Source of the DNA: Nageia nagi
Lineage: Eukaryota > Pinophyta
Reading direction: 5' to 3'
Length of the DNA: 64,000 nt
Assembly: GCA_050084985.1 (NCBI GenBank)
Contig: JBITNC010000001.1
Span: forward strand, 178,064,001-178,128,000
Below are positions 10,393 to 22,847 of this stretch, piece by piece. The position numbers were made by a program, and so were the translations under genes. Position 1 is the first letter of the stretch, and each line of letters starts with the position of its first letter. Under the pieces are notes generated by a model. It was not told where the DNA came from, did not search any database, and saw only the letters and a list, made by a program, of their open reading frames with translations.

Positions 10393-11803
10393 TTGTTTGA
10401 AGATTCCTCTTCAATTTTTTGGGAGATCTTCATCCTTCTTCATCATCTTTGGAGGTTTACACTTCTTGTTTGAGGTAAAACAATTTAGAGGTATAACCCC
10501 TTATTTTTTTTGTAACTAATTTTGATACTAACATTCCTTTATGATTATGTTAGTTCAACTCCTAGCAAACATTGCCTCAATAACATAATATATTATCGCT
10601 CATTTTTTTATTCTACTAACAATATTTTATGTTAGTGATTGGGCCATAATACATTAGGAAAAATATGCAATTTGTATATGCTAACATTTTATGATTAGTT
10701 GCATTGTTATATTTACTTTCACATACCTTTTTTTTATTCCTTTGGTATTAAGAGCTCTATATATAAAAAAAAGGGAAGGAAATTAATTTTTTTTTTTGAC
10801 AAAAGAATTGTGAAAGGTTTCTATATATGCTTCCATTTTTAAAAAAAAAGTATATATACTAGAAGGAGAAATTTGTTCAAAAGTTAAAAAAAAATTGCAA
10901 AGAAAATATTTTTTTCTCTCCAAAACATTAGGAGTCATATAGTATATATATTTTTGAAACAATTTAGAGTAGAAGGAGGGCGGATGAAAAGCTAGCAAAC
11001 AATTTAGAGCCAGTAAATATAGTATATTTTTTTTCTTTCCAACTTAGAGTTGTATAGATTTACTTTTCAAAAATTTCTTAGCATTGCATGGCCATAAGCA
11101 CCAAGCCTTTTTTAGGGTTGGTTTTCATGCACATGAGGCTGCTCTAACAGCCTACCTTTAAACACCTATCCAACCTTGCCATTTGATTGGTGCTAGTTGT
11201 GGGGTTACATGTGTTGGCTCTGCTACTCTTTACTTTTCATCCCCTTCTCTGCAACTCTCAGAGTATCCCTTTATGGAGTCAAATCCTTCTAAAAATTGTA
11301 AAAATCTCCTCATAACAAAATCCCTCATGGCCCTTGTAATCTCATATCCATGTGACCTTTTGCTTATCAGAAGAATTTTTTTATTTCCTATTGAATGTCC
11401 TTACCTTGGGATTTGGTGTTGCTTGAAGGAGTGTCTTTTTATATCCATTAATGGATGTTAATACCAATTTATTTTTTTACCATATTTTTCTACCAACTAT
11501 CTAGCTTTCATTAATAACTTTGCCTTTCTTTGGACTACGTAGAGGTAAAAGTACATTTTTTTAAGTTAGAGTAAAGTCTAAGTTCAAAATTAAATGCTTG
11601 TTATCATTCCTCTTCTTTGGTCATCATTCCTCTTTAAATATTTCAAAAAGGGGAATATTTTTATTTTTTTTTGGAATATGTTTCAATACTTAGAAATAAT
11701 TTTTTAAGCATGCAATTACTTAGTATTTTTGGCATTAAATGGAAGGTAATTTTTTGAGGTTATCTTTTGGAAAAATATCTTAGCATAAAATTACTTAGGT
11801 TGC
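10393..11803 (+). other. Element B leader, proximal part
   Basis: AT-rich leader with many T and A runs. No gene is supported; the short open stretch at 11183-11461 has no recognisable motif. Sequence 11090-11460 is less AT-rich than its surroundings and could be a captured fragment, but I recognise nothing in it. Confidence 0.55.
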
Positions 11804-11806
11804 AAA

Positions 11807-12920
11807 CACTACTACATTTTAGTGATTTTGCATCATACAATGCTTCAATTCATAGTCTTATTTAAAAAAACAATTGTAGAAATCTTGATGCATCAATTGA
11901 TGCTAAGATACTATCAAGCAATATGTCATACAATGCATAAGGTAATGCATCATATATAGATTTATGAGTATCAAATAATTGATGCTATACTTGATGCTTT
12001 ATATATCATGTATGCATCAAATAATGTGTCAAGATAATAGGGATAAGGGTTTGATGAGAGTTTCCATCTTGTCAAACAATTCGTTTGTCTTCTCTATGCT
12101 TCCTTATTTTGCATATACATCTAAGGTACTCAAAACCATAACATTCGATAAAAAATTTATTTTAAAGAGTCTTTGATGTATGTATAAACCCTTTTACAAA
12201 TCTCTCAATTTGGTGCATGCTTTCAAGATGCTAGGAAAGGTGAATTCATTTGGTTGGACTATTACTGGAGTTTATTGCATTTGGTGAAATAATTTCAATG
12301 TTTTTCAAGGAAAGTTGTATCTTTGGTAACCCAAAATTATCATATTCTATGAGCATATAGTCAAAAACTTCATGGGAATCCACCAAACTTTGAGGGCCTC
12401 CTCTACCAAAATTCATGGGTGGTTGAAGCATGCAATGCACATTTTTCTTACCATTAAATGCATATATATATATATATAATACTATCTATGTTCTCCAACT
12501 TATCTTCAACTCCTACAAACCTATATTACTAAAAATACAACCTTGTAAACCTAAAAATACCCTTAAAAAGGGCAAGCTCCCTTATTTATTCATCAATGGC
12601 ATCCTACATGCCATTAAAACTCCATCATTGATCAAGGGAATGCATCAATGATCGATAACAGATCATGCTATGATCCATGTGCATGATCTGCACCATTTTT
12701 TTCTATTCCATGTATCACTTGATGCATTTATTGATGCACTAAAATGCATCAAACAATGCTTCATACAATGCATTAAGTAATGAATCAACCAATGAGTTAA
12801 AAAAATGGTTTTATCTAGATTGATGTAGATATGTGAAATAATGACACATATTGCATCACGATGTCAAAATGTAATTTTATGACGCATCATATGATGCAAA
12901 ATAATTAAAATGTAGTAATG
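11807..12920 (+). mobile_element. Element P: small CACTA-type (Pack-CACTA-like) transposon carrying a PPR fragment
   Basis: The left end CACTACTACATTTTA is mirrored at the right end (12906-12920) by the complement CATTACTACATTTTA, one mismatch in 15; the match continues imperfectly inward through TTTTGCATCAT on both sides. Both ends are flanked by AAA (11804-11806, 12921-12923), the 3-bp duplication typical of CACTA elements. The first and last 200-300 bp hold many copies of TTGATGCA/TGCATCAA in both orientations, as expected of CACTA subterminal repeats. There is no transposase, so it is non-autonomous. Its centre carries PPR coding sequence, the hallmark of gene-capturing Pack elements. Orientation is arbitrary. 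Confidence 0.82.
12040..12440 (-). pseudogene. Captured PPR gene fragment inside element P
   Basis: On the minus strand the sequence reads through recognisable PLS-type pentatricopeptide repeats: EVFDYM (about 12380), then after a frame break TLKLFHQMQ, VQPNEFTFPSILKACTKL (about 12200-12260), IHQRLFKINFLSNVMVLSTL (about 12120-12180), DVYAK-GSIEKTNELFDKM (about 12060-12115). Spacing and motifs follow the usual L, S and P repeat order of land-plant PPR proteins. At least three stops and one frameshift are present, so it is a relic. It is antisense to the host retrotransposon B. Parent gene not identifiable from the sequence alone. Confidence 0.9.
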
Positions 12921-13486
12921 AAAATACCTTTTAAATGTGAAATTTTTTAGATTGGCATGTCCTAATCAAATCATTTTTTTTACTTACTTTGGTAAAAATA
13001 CGATTTTTTGACCTATTGCAATAAAGGTACTAGTGGAAATTCTTAGCATTTTTTTTCTTCTCTCCTTATTTAAAATTATTTTCTAAGGTAACCTAATAAT
13101 GTTTTTTTAGTATCTATGGAATGGAAAGCATCTTCCTTAAGATCATTTTTTAAGTAAAAAGGGGGGGATCTTTATGAATTTTACTTAATTTTTAAGATCT
13201 TTTATTGCTTGGATATTTTTACTTAAAATTTCAAGTTATTAGAATGATGCATGCAATATTTGATTCCTTTATAATGCAAAATGATGGATGTTTATTACTT
13301 TTCTAAAGTGTTTCTTCCTTATGTAAAGTTAATGAATGGACTTGTGCAAACTATGGAAATGTTGCATGTTTATTCCTTATGAAAGGTGGACTTGTGCAAA
13401 TTATGATGCATGTTTATGCCTCTCTAAGTAGTTATATCTTTATGCAAGTAATGAATGGACTTATGCAAAAAGAAAGGGAATTATGT

Positions 13487-14110
13487 AAAGATGTCCTTTA
13501 GGGGTTAGTAAACAAAACCCATTGGACTCTTAGGTTCCAAAGCTATGAATTAATGATGTTTCATTTTATGCACTTTACCTTATGTTTCACATCTTTACTT
13601 TATTTACTTATGCAAAAACTGCAAACATTAATTAAGAAACACCCTAAAATGAATACATATGCATGTACATTTCGTAACATGACTTGCTTAAGGAGCCATG
13701 AGGTGAAAACAAGGCAAATTGGAGCCATTAGTTTGATGATCCAAATGGTGAAAAGTTTGTACTTTTTAATTGCCCTTAAGTCTTCTATTGGTCTAGATAG
13801 GTGGACACGCATGTGTGCAGTGATACCACATGTTTGCATATCCATTCATAGATTATCTTGATAACCTAGGAGGATAACTTGAAACCTAATCAAGATTAAT
13901 AATTTGGCTGATCCAACATACATCACAACCTTAAAAAATAGTAGGTACTCCTCCTTGTGAGAGTATATTACTATCCAAACCAAACTAGTTGAGGATTGGT
14001 AGTACCTGGGCTCAACCTTGTGAGCATCTAGGTGAAGGTCTAATTTTAGACAAGAAAATAAGCCTCAAGTTTATCACTCTACATTTATGGTTCTTGGTGA
14101 TGCCAAATGT
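13487..14110 (+). repeat. Element B copy of the conserved leader block
   Basis: Aligns with the blocks in A, D and E over about 600 bp and lies about 170 bp before the gag start. An open frame from an internal ATG at 13649 to 13861 (MNTYACTF...) has a counterpart in E at 57730-57912 (MNTFACTF...). Confidence 0.8.
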
Positions 14111-14281
14111 GTTGGGTACATAGGTTGTTTATGAGTTTCTATTGTAAACATTTGCATATGTTAAATCAAATTAGGCATGTCCTTTTATTAAATAAGTATA
14201 AAATATGTATGGATGATTAAAACTAAACATGTAATATTATTTTAGACCACATGCTTATTTTTTCACATTCTTGTGTAGCAA

Positions 14282-14807
14282 ATGGGAGACACCTTCTTAC
14301 CCAAGCATATTCTCGATGGTTCCAACTTTGTTATTTGGGAACCTCATATGAGAGTTAAATTGCAAATAAGAAAGCTTTTGAAAATAATTAATGAGAACCT
14401 AGTTGCTCCTACATATGAGAAGAAAATTGAGATATACAACATAAAGAATGAATTAGCAACCTTTATGATTTTCCATGCATTATCATATGATGTGCTCCTT
14501 ATGATTTCATCATCTACCTCAGTAAAAGGAAGCTTGGGATAAGCTCAAAAAAATTTACCTTGGATCAAGGTTTTCAAGAAAGTTCACTATTCTCTAAAAT
14601 TTACTTCAATCTTGTCAAGGGGAAGATGAAAATGTTGCTATTTACTTGAACAAAATCATTGACCTTAGGACCTAACTTATTGCTTATGGGTACAATTGGA
14701 TCAATGATCAGTTCATGGTCTTCATCATTCTCCAAAGCCTTTTTTTAAAGTTTGGTAACTTTGTGACTATAATTGAGACTAGGCTTAATGATGAAGAAGA
14801 AGTCTTC
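14282..14807 (+). pseudogene. Element B gag, first part
   Basis: Starts with ATG at 14282 (MGDTFLPKHILDGSNF), the same start as in A and D. Two small insertions near 14525-14550 break the frame. The gag frame then resumes (LFSKI near 14590) and suffers the same frame offset as A and D before QGEDENVAIYLNKI. At 14807 it is interrupted by element C; the reading frame resumes at 19437. Confidence 0.9.
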
Positions 14808-15911
14808 TGTAATATCCCAAAACTCACAAAATGCAATTTTTATTAAAGTGTAATATTCCAAGTTGAAATATCACTACTTAGGAATTTATATATATTTTTA
14901 TATTTTTCTAACTAGATCAATTCAAATTAACTCTCCAAATTGAACAAGAAATAGAGGCAGAAATGAATTTTATTATTCAAGAGCTAAGATATCCCAAATA
15001 GATAAGTACAATACTCAAGGAAAAATACCCGAATGCTCAAGAAGGGGGACATTTGCCCTCACAAGGTAGATTTGGATGATCTGGCCCTGCAAGTTCTTCA
15101 ACCTCTTCTCCCCAATGTTGGATGAGCCTCCTCACACTAATTCGGCTAGTCTAGATCTAGGACATGCCTCCTCACACTGATTTGGTAGGTTAGATCTAGA
15201 TTTGGAATATGACTACATTGGTTGGATCTGGATCTGCCCCACTAGCTGGATCTAGATCAGGGATGGAATAGTTCCACCACATTGGCTTGAACTATTCCAG
15301 TAACTCCACCTCACTAGCTCGAGCTACTCTAGCAACTCCACCTCACTGGCTCGAGCTATTATCCTAGCTTAGGTAAGAACTCCTCCACACTGGCTCGAGC
15401 TCTCCCACTAAGCTAGCTGGAAAGATGCAACTCCACTAGCTGCTAACCCTCGAAAAGAGATAAACTTTGATGATGTTCAAGCATGCCCATAAATGATGCA
15501 TCCCATCTCCTTTTATAACAAGATCTCTCATACCTTGGAATCACCCAAAGTGCAACATCCCTCTTCTGGTGTCTTGGGATGACAAATTAAATCATCTAGG
15601 GACCTAGGAAGCCCAACGTCCCATAATGGTTGCCTAGAGATGCCAAATTACAAGATCAATGACTCATAAATGTAACGTCCCATTATGAGAGACTAATATT
15701 GCATTAATTACAAATAATTGAGCTAGATTAATTAAATAAAATCCAAGTGTGAGTGCCTCAAGGGTCTCTTTAGCCTTGGTTACAGAAATAAATGCAAGAT
15801 ATTAATAAAATACTCCTAAATTAATTTATTTTTGGTTTCTCCTCCTTTACCATGAATGTCACACTCCAAGAGGAGAGAAAGTGGACGTTTTACAAATTTG
15901 GGGACATTACA
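14808..15911 (-). repeat. Element C 3' LTR
   Basis: 1104-bp LTR. Relative to its partner it has one extra copy of a roughly 32-bp CTCGAGCT-containing unit near 15300-15360, explaining the length difference. The segment 15285-15420 is made of repeated 'CTCC-CACTGGCTCGAGCT' units. Confidence 0.92.
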
Positions 15912-15925
15912 AATCTTCCCTTCCT

Positions 15926-18317
15926 GAATTGCTTGTCACCAAGCAACTCAAGATAAATTGGCCCTTCTCTTTCCCATCCTGAAAAGCTGTAATGCAGATG
16001 AAAGAACAAGGAGAAAGAGTTTCGATTTTCTGCTACAAGTGATGGCCAAAATGTCTACCTTCATAGCTCCACAACCCAATGTCCAAGTCTTGAATGAAAT
16101 CAAGGAGTGCTAGTGGGTTATCTTCTATCCAGGCTGCATCACATGATGGGAGGGAGAATCTATAATTTTAGCAAGCATGAATACATTCATCCCAACATCC
16201 CAATGGTCTAAGTGGCTAAGTGGTTCACAAGGAAAAGTATGATGAAGTAATACCAAATCTACAATCCCTCTATTTCTCATTTTAAGCAAGATGATGGACA
16301 ATTTGTCCCAAATAATTTTGCAGCAATATACTTGTAACAAGGACATATATGTTAAAGAGAAGTAAATTTGACTAGTAAGTATTATCACTTGTTTCCAATC
16401 TTCAATCAACCTCCAACTTATTATCCAAAAAAAGAACACTCAACCAATTCGTTAGTGGCTGAGCAAATGTGGGCGTGTTACCTTGGGACTGGGTGACATC
16501 TTGCATGGTAGTTCTATTTGGGACATGAGGAATGATTCAATGTTGCTGCTTTGGATCTTCTATTACTTCCAATTGATGGGCTTGTGAAGTGGCCCTATTG
16601 CTACCCTGCAATCCTCTCATGATGACCTCCTTTCCATTTTCCAAGAACTTTATTTCCAAGGTGTCATAATTTGTCCTAATCTCCCCCAAAGTTTTTAGCA
16701 ATTGAATTCCAAAGACCATGTGCAAGGTCCCTCCCATGGGATATACATAGAAATCACTTCTCATGGAGTAATTTTTGGTCTCAACTAGAAGTTGTCTAAT
16801 CACCTTATTACAAAATGAGATTTGGTCATTAGCATTGGCCATATTGAATCCTTCAAAAACATCCATCCTTACTCCTTTCTTAGCAGCAAATAAAGCATCA
16901 ATGAAGTTGTGAGATGCCCCTCCATCGATAAGAATAGTCACTTCTTCTCCTATAGCTCTTTCCTAAATGCACAATGTGGGGTAATGGGGTGCTCCACTAA
17001 TGGTGGCCAAGGTGCTGTGAGTGGAAAACTCTTCCACAAATTCTAAAATGCTCCACAGATCTGATTCAGGTTCCTCCATCTCCACTACCTCTACATAATT
17101 GAGTTGCACCTTCCCATTGCAACGATGGCCTAGCTCCCATGATCCTCTACAGATAAAGCACATTTTCCTTCTTCTCATTTCAGAATGTGAAAGCTCTCGA
17201 TCCTCTGTGTCTGCTCCAATGGCCATGCATTTCTCCTTAGTGGAGATGTGAGCCTTCCTTAGCTCCCATTCATTTTACTTGCTGGCATAATTTGGTGCTG
17301 GGGTGGTTGCATCCTTCCTTGATTACTCTTTCCTCAGATCAGACTGGTTGATTCAAATGCTACGACCCTTCTGATTGCCTCATCAAGATCATTTGGCTCA
17401 AATGCTTTGATAGATGCTCTGATATTTTCATTCAAACCCTCTATGAACATAGCCATCCTTCTAGCTTCTGATAGATCTGAAACCATAATAGAAATTCATA
17501 AACTCATCTACATATTCTTCAATTGTACCTTTCTATTAGATCTTGGTGAGCTCATGGAAGTAACTTTCTTCAGTCTTCTTTTCAAAACATTCCAGCAGCC
17601 TTTGGCAAAATTCATCAAAAGTTGAGATCTGGTCATGCCCCAATGTTTTCAATCCATGGTGCCACCACTCATAGGCTCATCCCTTTAAGGAGAGTGTGGC
17701 AAAATGTATGGCCTCATCTTCTGCCATGGAATTGAAAGATAGGTACATTTGGAGCTAATGAATCCATCCTCTAGTCGAGATCCCCGCACCTCCATCAAAT
17801 TTCTCCAATTAAATCTTCTGTAATGGCTCCTTAAAGATAGGTGGGCATCCTCCTTGTCCTCCCTCCAATTTTCCACAAAATTCTTGAAAAGATATGATGT
17901 TTTTGTACTCTATTGGTTTGGCCATGTACTCATAGAACAATTGGTCAAGCCTCTCCCGATGTCTCTGATAGATCTCCTTCAAATCTTCCTCTTTTTTGAA
18001 AAGAGGCTTAGGTGGAATAGGTATAGACATCTGGTAATGAGATCTAGCCCCAAATGAGCTCTCTCCTTGGCCATTTCTATTCTCCCAGCTAGGTGGTGGA
18101 GTCTGGTTTCTCTTTGGGATGTGAGTATCTACAATTGCTCCATCATCTTCCTTAATGCATCCAGGATGGCTATGTTGGAATCAGACATGTTCCCTTGTTC
18201 GGCTTCCTCCCACTCTTCAGATCCCTCTAGATCTATTACATCTCTCTCCTCCAAGCTCGGTTGGTAATTAGGATCACTTCTTCCTCTCAAGTAGTAATTA
18301 TGGATCTTGGGTGGCAT
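15926..18317 (-). pseudogene. Element C gag and protease, broken
   Basis: From right to left on the minus strand: start region MPPKIHNYYLRGRSDP (18317), an N-terminal part, a gag core readable across frames near 17560-17750 (KG-AYEWWHHGLKTLG, ISTFDEFCQRLLECF, GTIEEYVDEF), a zinc knuckle CFICRGSWELGHRC at 17123-17164, and a retroviral-type protease ILIDGGASHNFID near 16895-16935. The order and motifs are those of Ty3/gypsy gag-PR. Multiple stops and frameshifts inactivate it. After the protease about 600 bp without pol motifs lead to the purine tract. Confidence 0.82.
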
Positions 18318-18345
18318 GAGCTAATACAGGCTGGCAAGAAAACTA

Positions 18346-18357
18346 GCTCTGATACCA
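18346..18357 (-). other. Element C primer-binding site
   Basis: Minus-strand TGGTATCAGAGC, a perfect complement of the initiator-Met tRNA 3' end, one base inside the 5' LTR. Confidence 0.92.
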
Positions 18358-18358
18358 C

Positions 18359-19431
18359 TGTAATATCCCCAAAACTCACAAAATGTGATTTTTGTTAAAG
18401 TGTAATATTCCAAGTTGAAATATCACTACTTAGGAATTTATATATATTTTTATATTTTTCTAACTAGCTCAATTCAAATCAGATCTACAAATTGAACAAG
18501 AAATAGAGTCAGAAATGAATTTTATTCTTCAAGAGTTGGGATGTCCCAAATGGATAAGTACAATCCTCAAGGAAAAATACCTGAATGCTCAAGAAGAGGG
18601 ATGTTTGCCCTCATAAGGCAGATTTGGATGATCTGGCCCTATAAGTTCTTCAACCTCTTCTCCCTAATACTGGACGAGCCTCCTCACACTGATTCAGCTG
18701 GTCTGGATCTAAGATGTGCCTCCTCACACTGATTTGGTAGGTTAGATCTGGATTTAGAATATGGTTGCACTGGCTGGATTTGGATTTGCCCCACTGGTTG
18801 GATCTGGATTAGGGATGGAATAATTCCACCACATTGGCTTGAACTATTTCAGTAACTCCACCTCACTGGCTCGAGCAACTATCCTAGCTTAGGTAAGAAC
18901 TCCTCCACACTAGCTCGATCTCTCCCACTAAGCTAGCTGGAAAGTTGTAACTCCACTAGTTGCTAACCCCCGAAAAGAGATAAACTCTAATGATGTTCAA
19001 GCATGCCCATAAATGATGCATCCCATCTCCTTTTATAACAAGATCTCTCATACCTTGGAATCACCCAAAGTGCAACATCCCTCTTCTGGTGTCTTGGTAT
19101 GACAAATTAAATCATATAAGGACCCAGGAAGCCCAATGTCCCATAATGGTTACCTAAAGATTCCAAATTACAAGATCAATGGCTCATAAATGCAACGTCC
19201 CATTATGAGAGACTAATATTGCATTAATTACAAATAATTAAGCCAAATTAATTAAATAAAATCCAAGGGTGAGTGCCTCAAGGGTCTCTTTAGCCTTGGT
19301 TATAGAAATAAATGCAAAATATTAATAAAATACTCCTAAATTAATTTATTTTTGGTTTCTCCTCCTTTGCCATGAATGTCACACTCCAAGAGGAGAGAAA
19401 GTGGACGTTTTACAAATTTGGGGACATTACA
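18359..19431 (-). repeat. Element C 5' LTR
   Basis: 1073-bp partner of 14808-15911, next to the primer site, followed by the TCTTC duplication that rejoins the gag of B. Confidence 0.92.
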
Positions 19432-19436
19432 TCTTC

Positions 19437-22400
19437 TCCCTCAAGCACTTGTCTAGGCTCTTTCTAAAGCATGAGAAAAATCTTAACAAAAAGGTGTTGA
19501 TCTATTCTTCAAAGTCTAATAATGTTGCTCTAGGAGTAACTAAAACTCTTTTCAAGAATAAGTTCAATCATCATAAGAAATCTTATCCTTCTTCCTTCAA
19601 AAGGTTTAAAAAAGGGGAAAATAATACCAATAATAAAAACAATAATAATAATAGCTGCTTCAAGCAAAAATAAAGAAAAGGTAAGGTAAATAAAATCAAA
19701 TCCCAAGGCAAAATTCAATAGAAATTGTAACTTTTGTAGCATCCATGGTCACAAAGAATTTGATTACTACAAAAAGAAAAGAGAAGAAAAGAATAAGGGA
19801 AATGGAAATGTAAAGAACTTCAAAGAAAAGAAGAATATAAAAGCTAAACTTAATGCTAGTCTCTACTCCATGACTCATTCCTTCTTGTATGATTGGATTG
19901 TTGACTTTGGTTGCACTAATCACCTATGCTTTGAAAAGGATAAGTTCAAAAATTTTCATAAGGATAAAAATAATGTAGTTGTGATAGGTGATAATTCAAT
20001 TCTTAAAGTCTAGGAAATTAGGAGTATGTTGATTCATAGAAAGGTTCTTGAAAATGTGCTCTATGTTCCTAAGCTTAGGATGAATCTTCTCTTCGTGATT
20101 CAAGTTGCAAGAAAAGGGTACTCATTTGAGTTCGACTCACACTCTTGGTGCATTAAGAAAGGACTTATCATGTTGGTTAAATGATCAATGAAAGATGATC
20201 TTTACATTGTAGATCAAGTTCCAATGAAGATTTTTCTTATTACAAATTTGTGTTCTAAAGGAAATTTTTGGCACCAACATTTGGGGTACCTTAAGCATAA
20301 GAGTATTCAAGTTATGAAATACCAAGAACTTATCAAATGTTTGCCTTCAATTTCACCTTTAATTGGTTTGTGTGAAAAGTGCATCCTAGGTAAGATGAAT
20401 AGATAAAGATTTGAAAAAGATAAGATAATAAGGGCATCTTAATCTCTTCATCTTGTACATACAGATTTGATGGGTCCATTTCAGACTAAGTTGCTTGGGG
20501 GAGCATCTTATGTCTTAACCTTCATCGATGACTTCAGTAGGATGACCTTTGGCTATCTACTTGAGCACAAGGATCAAACCTTTGAGAGTTTTAAGAATTT
20601 TAAGGCCTTAGTTGAAAATCAGACTAACCTTAAAATCAAGATGATGAGATCAAATAATGGGAGAGAATATATCAGTAATGAGTTTAATGTTTTTTATCCT
20701 AAGTATAGAATCAAGAGGCAGTTTACGATTTGTTACACTCCTCAACAAAATGGTGTTACCAAATGGAAAAATAGGATAATTATGGAGATGGATAGATGCA
20801 TGTTGGGTAATATTTCTAGTTTTTTATGGGTTGAAGCTGTGAGCACTACTATTTACACCTTGAATAGGTGTTCCATAAAAGTTATTTAGGGTAAAACTTC
20901 TTTTGAGGCATGGTTAGGAATAAAACCTAACATTTCTCATCCTAGGGTGTTTGGTTATGAAGCATTTTCCTACATTATTTTTAAGAAAAGGAAAAAGTTA
21001 GATAAAAAAGATAAAAAATGCATCTTTATAGGTTATGACAGTCAGCATAAAGGCTATAGGCTCTACTCTCCATCCTACATAGGAGTGTTTATATCAAGAG
21101 ATGTAAAGTTCAATGAACTTCTTGAAGAATTTATTTCTAATGAGGATGTTGATGATCCAGATGACTCGTCAGTTACACCTAACTGGTTGGATATTGATGT
21201 AGGCAAGTCACCCCAAGAGAAAATTTCTCCAACACAAAGGATAACTAGGAGCATGACCTTGAACAAATCCTTATTTGCTAAAATTGATAACAAGAATGAA
21301 CCCTCATCATTTCAAAGAAGCTTCAAAGCATGAGTGTTGGATGGAAGCCATGAAAGTGGAATATAAGATGCTTATGAATAATGAAACTTGGGACTTTGTT
21401 ACTTATCCCAATGAGAAGAATGTGATTGGCAATAAGCGGATCTACAAGATCAAGTTCAATTAAGTTGGGGATATTGAGAAATACAAAGCAAGGTTAGTGG
21501 TCAAAAGTTTTGCTCAAAAATACTAAGTGGATTATGAGGAAACCTTTCATCCCATGGTAAAGATGCCCATTGTTAAAATAATTTTTGTTCTTTTAGTAGC
21601 TTAGGGATGGAAAGTTTTTTAACTTGACGTCAAGAGTGCATTTCTCAATGGTGACTTAGATATGGAAATCTACATGAATCCACTAGAAGGGTTTATTATG
21701 GAAGGAAAAGAGTCATTTTTGTGCAAGCTAAAGAAGTCATTGTATGGACTTAAGCAAGCACCTAGGTCTTGGTACAAGAAGATTTTAGGATACTTTGTAG
21801 ATATTGGATTCTCCAAATGCTTCTTTGAATCTATTTTATATATGCTCAATCAAAGAAAAAGACATGGTCTTAATTCTCCTTTATATGGATGATTTTCTAA
21901 TTACTGAGAATGATGATGAAATTATTTAAGAATGCATCTCCAAACTTAAGGTAATGTTTGAAATAATTAATCTTGGTCTCTTACACTACTATCTTGAAAT
22001 GCAAGCATACCAATACCAATATTATACTTATCTTAGTCAATCCAAGTATATATCATATATCTTGCAAAAGTTTAGAATGGAAAAATGTAAAAAGCTATGA
22101 CCCTAATCTCTCCTTGAATATCTATTTCCCTTAGTTCCAACTTTCAGTTGGCAGATGCTACAGCTTATAGGTAATTAATTATTAGTCTTCTTTATTTGAT
22201 TATTTCCAAGCTAGATATTACCTTTGTAGTGAATTTGATGGTTCAATTCATAAAAAAAAACATATATTGAGCACCTCAATGCTATTAAGAAAATCTTAAG
22301 GTATGTTATAGGGATAAAAAATCTTACTTTTAAGTATTCCAAGTTGCTCTCATTTTTTTTCTCAAGGTTCTCAAATTCTAAATATGGGAGAGATAGAGAT

Positions 22401-22847
22401 AATAGGAAATCAACGTATACGTATATTTTTATCATTGGTTTAGGTGTTATCTTTTAGGCTTCCAAGAAGCAGCTTACTATTTCTCTTTCCACCATAGAAG
22501 TTGAATACCAAGCCATGACTATTGCAACCTAGGAAGCTATTTGGCTTAGGCATCTTCTGAAAGAAATTAGGTATGAATAAGTTGGCCCATCTTTAATTTC
22601 TCTAGATAATCAGTCAATTATTTCTTTGGCTAAGAATCTTATGTTCCATTAGAGAATAAAAAATATGGAAATTTAGGTCCATTTCATTAGGAAAAAGGTT
22701 CTTGATGGTACCATACACCTAGAGTATTATCCTTCAAACTTGAACTCCACTGACTTATTCACTAAGCCCCTCCCTAAAGCTTAGTTCAATAAACATAAGA
22801 ATGCTATTAGGTTGGTGAAGTTTCTCTCAAGGGAAAGTGAGGTTTAA
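19437..22847 (+). pseudogene. Element B gag end, protease, integrase, RT and RNase H (heavily broken)
   Basis: The gag frame resumes in phase at 19437 (SLKHLSRLFLKHE). A zinc knuckle CNFCSIHGHKEFDY near 19727 has Tyr for the last Cys. Protease reads WIVDFGCTNHLC near 19890-19925. GAG-pre-integrase (FWHQHLGYLKHKSI, about 20270), integrase (HTDLMGPF, 20456; SNNGREY with D changed to N, 20655; TPQQNGVTKWKNR with the catalytic E changed to K, 20740), RT (SAFLNGDLDMEIYM, 21635; LYGLKQAPRSWY, 21740; YMDD in another frame near 21885) and RNase H (about 22460-22740, FTKPLPKA) follow in copia order. TAA at 22845. Loss of two integrase catalytic residues adds to many stops. Confidence 0.92.

Larger units (their letters stand above)
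14808..19431 (-). mobile_element. Element C: gypsy-type LTR element with gag and protease only, nested in B
   Basis: Bounded by 1104-bp (14808-15911) and 1073-bp (18359-19431) LTRs, TG...CA ends, with a perfect TCTTC duplication at 14803-14807 and 19432-19436. Primer site TGGTATCAGAGC (minus, 18346-18357) and a purine tract (minus, 15912-15925) fix the minus orientation. Only 2.45 kb lies between the LTRs, enough for gag, zinc knuckle and protease; no reverse transcriptase or integrase motif is seen. This is the make-up of TR-GAG-like non-autonomous elements. LTRs differ clearly more than those of A. Confidence 0.93.

Noticed and set aside
13600-13845. 81-codon minus-strand open frame in the conserved leader block of B
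   Set aside because: Overlaps the plus-strand frame shared with E and has no counterpart in other copies.
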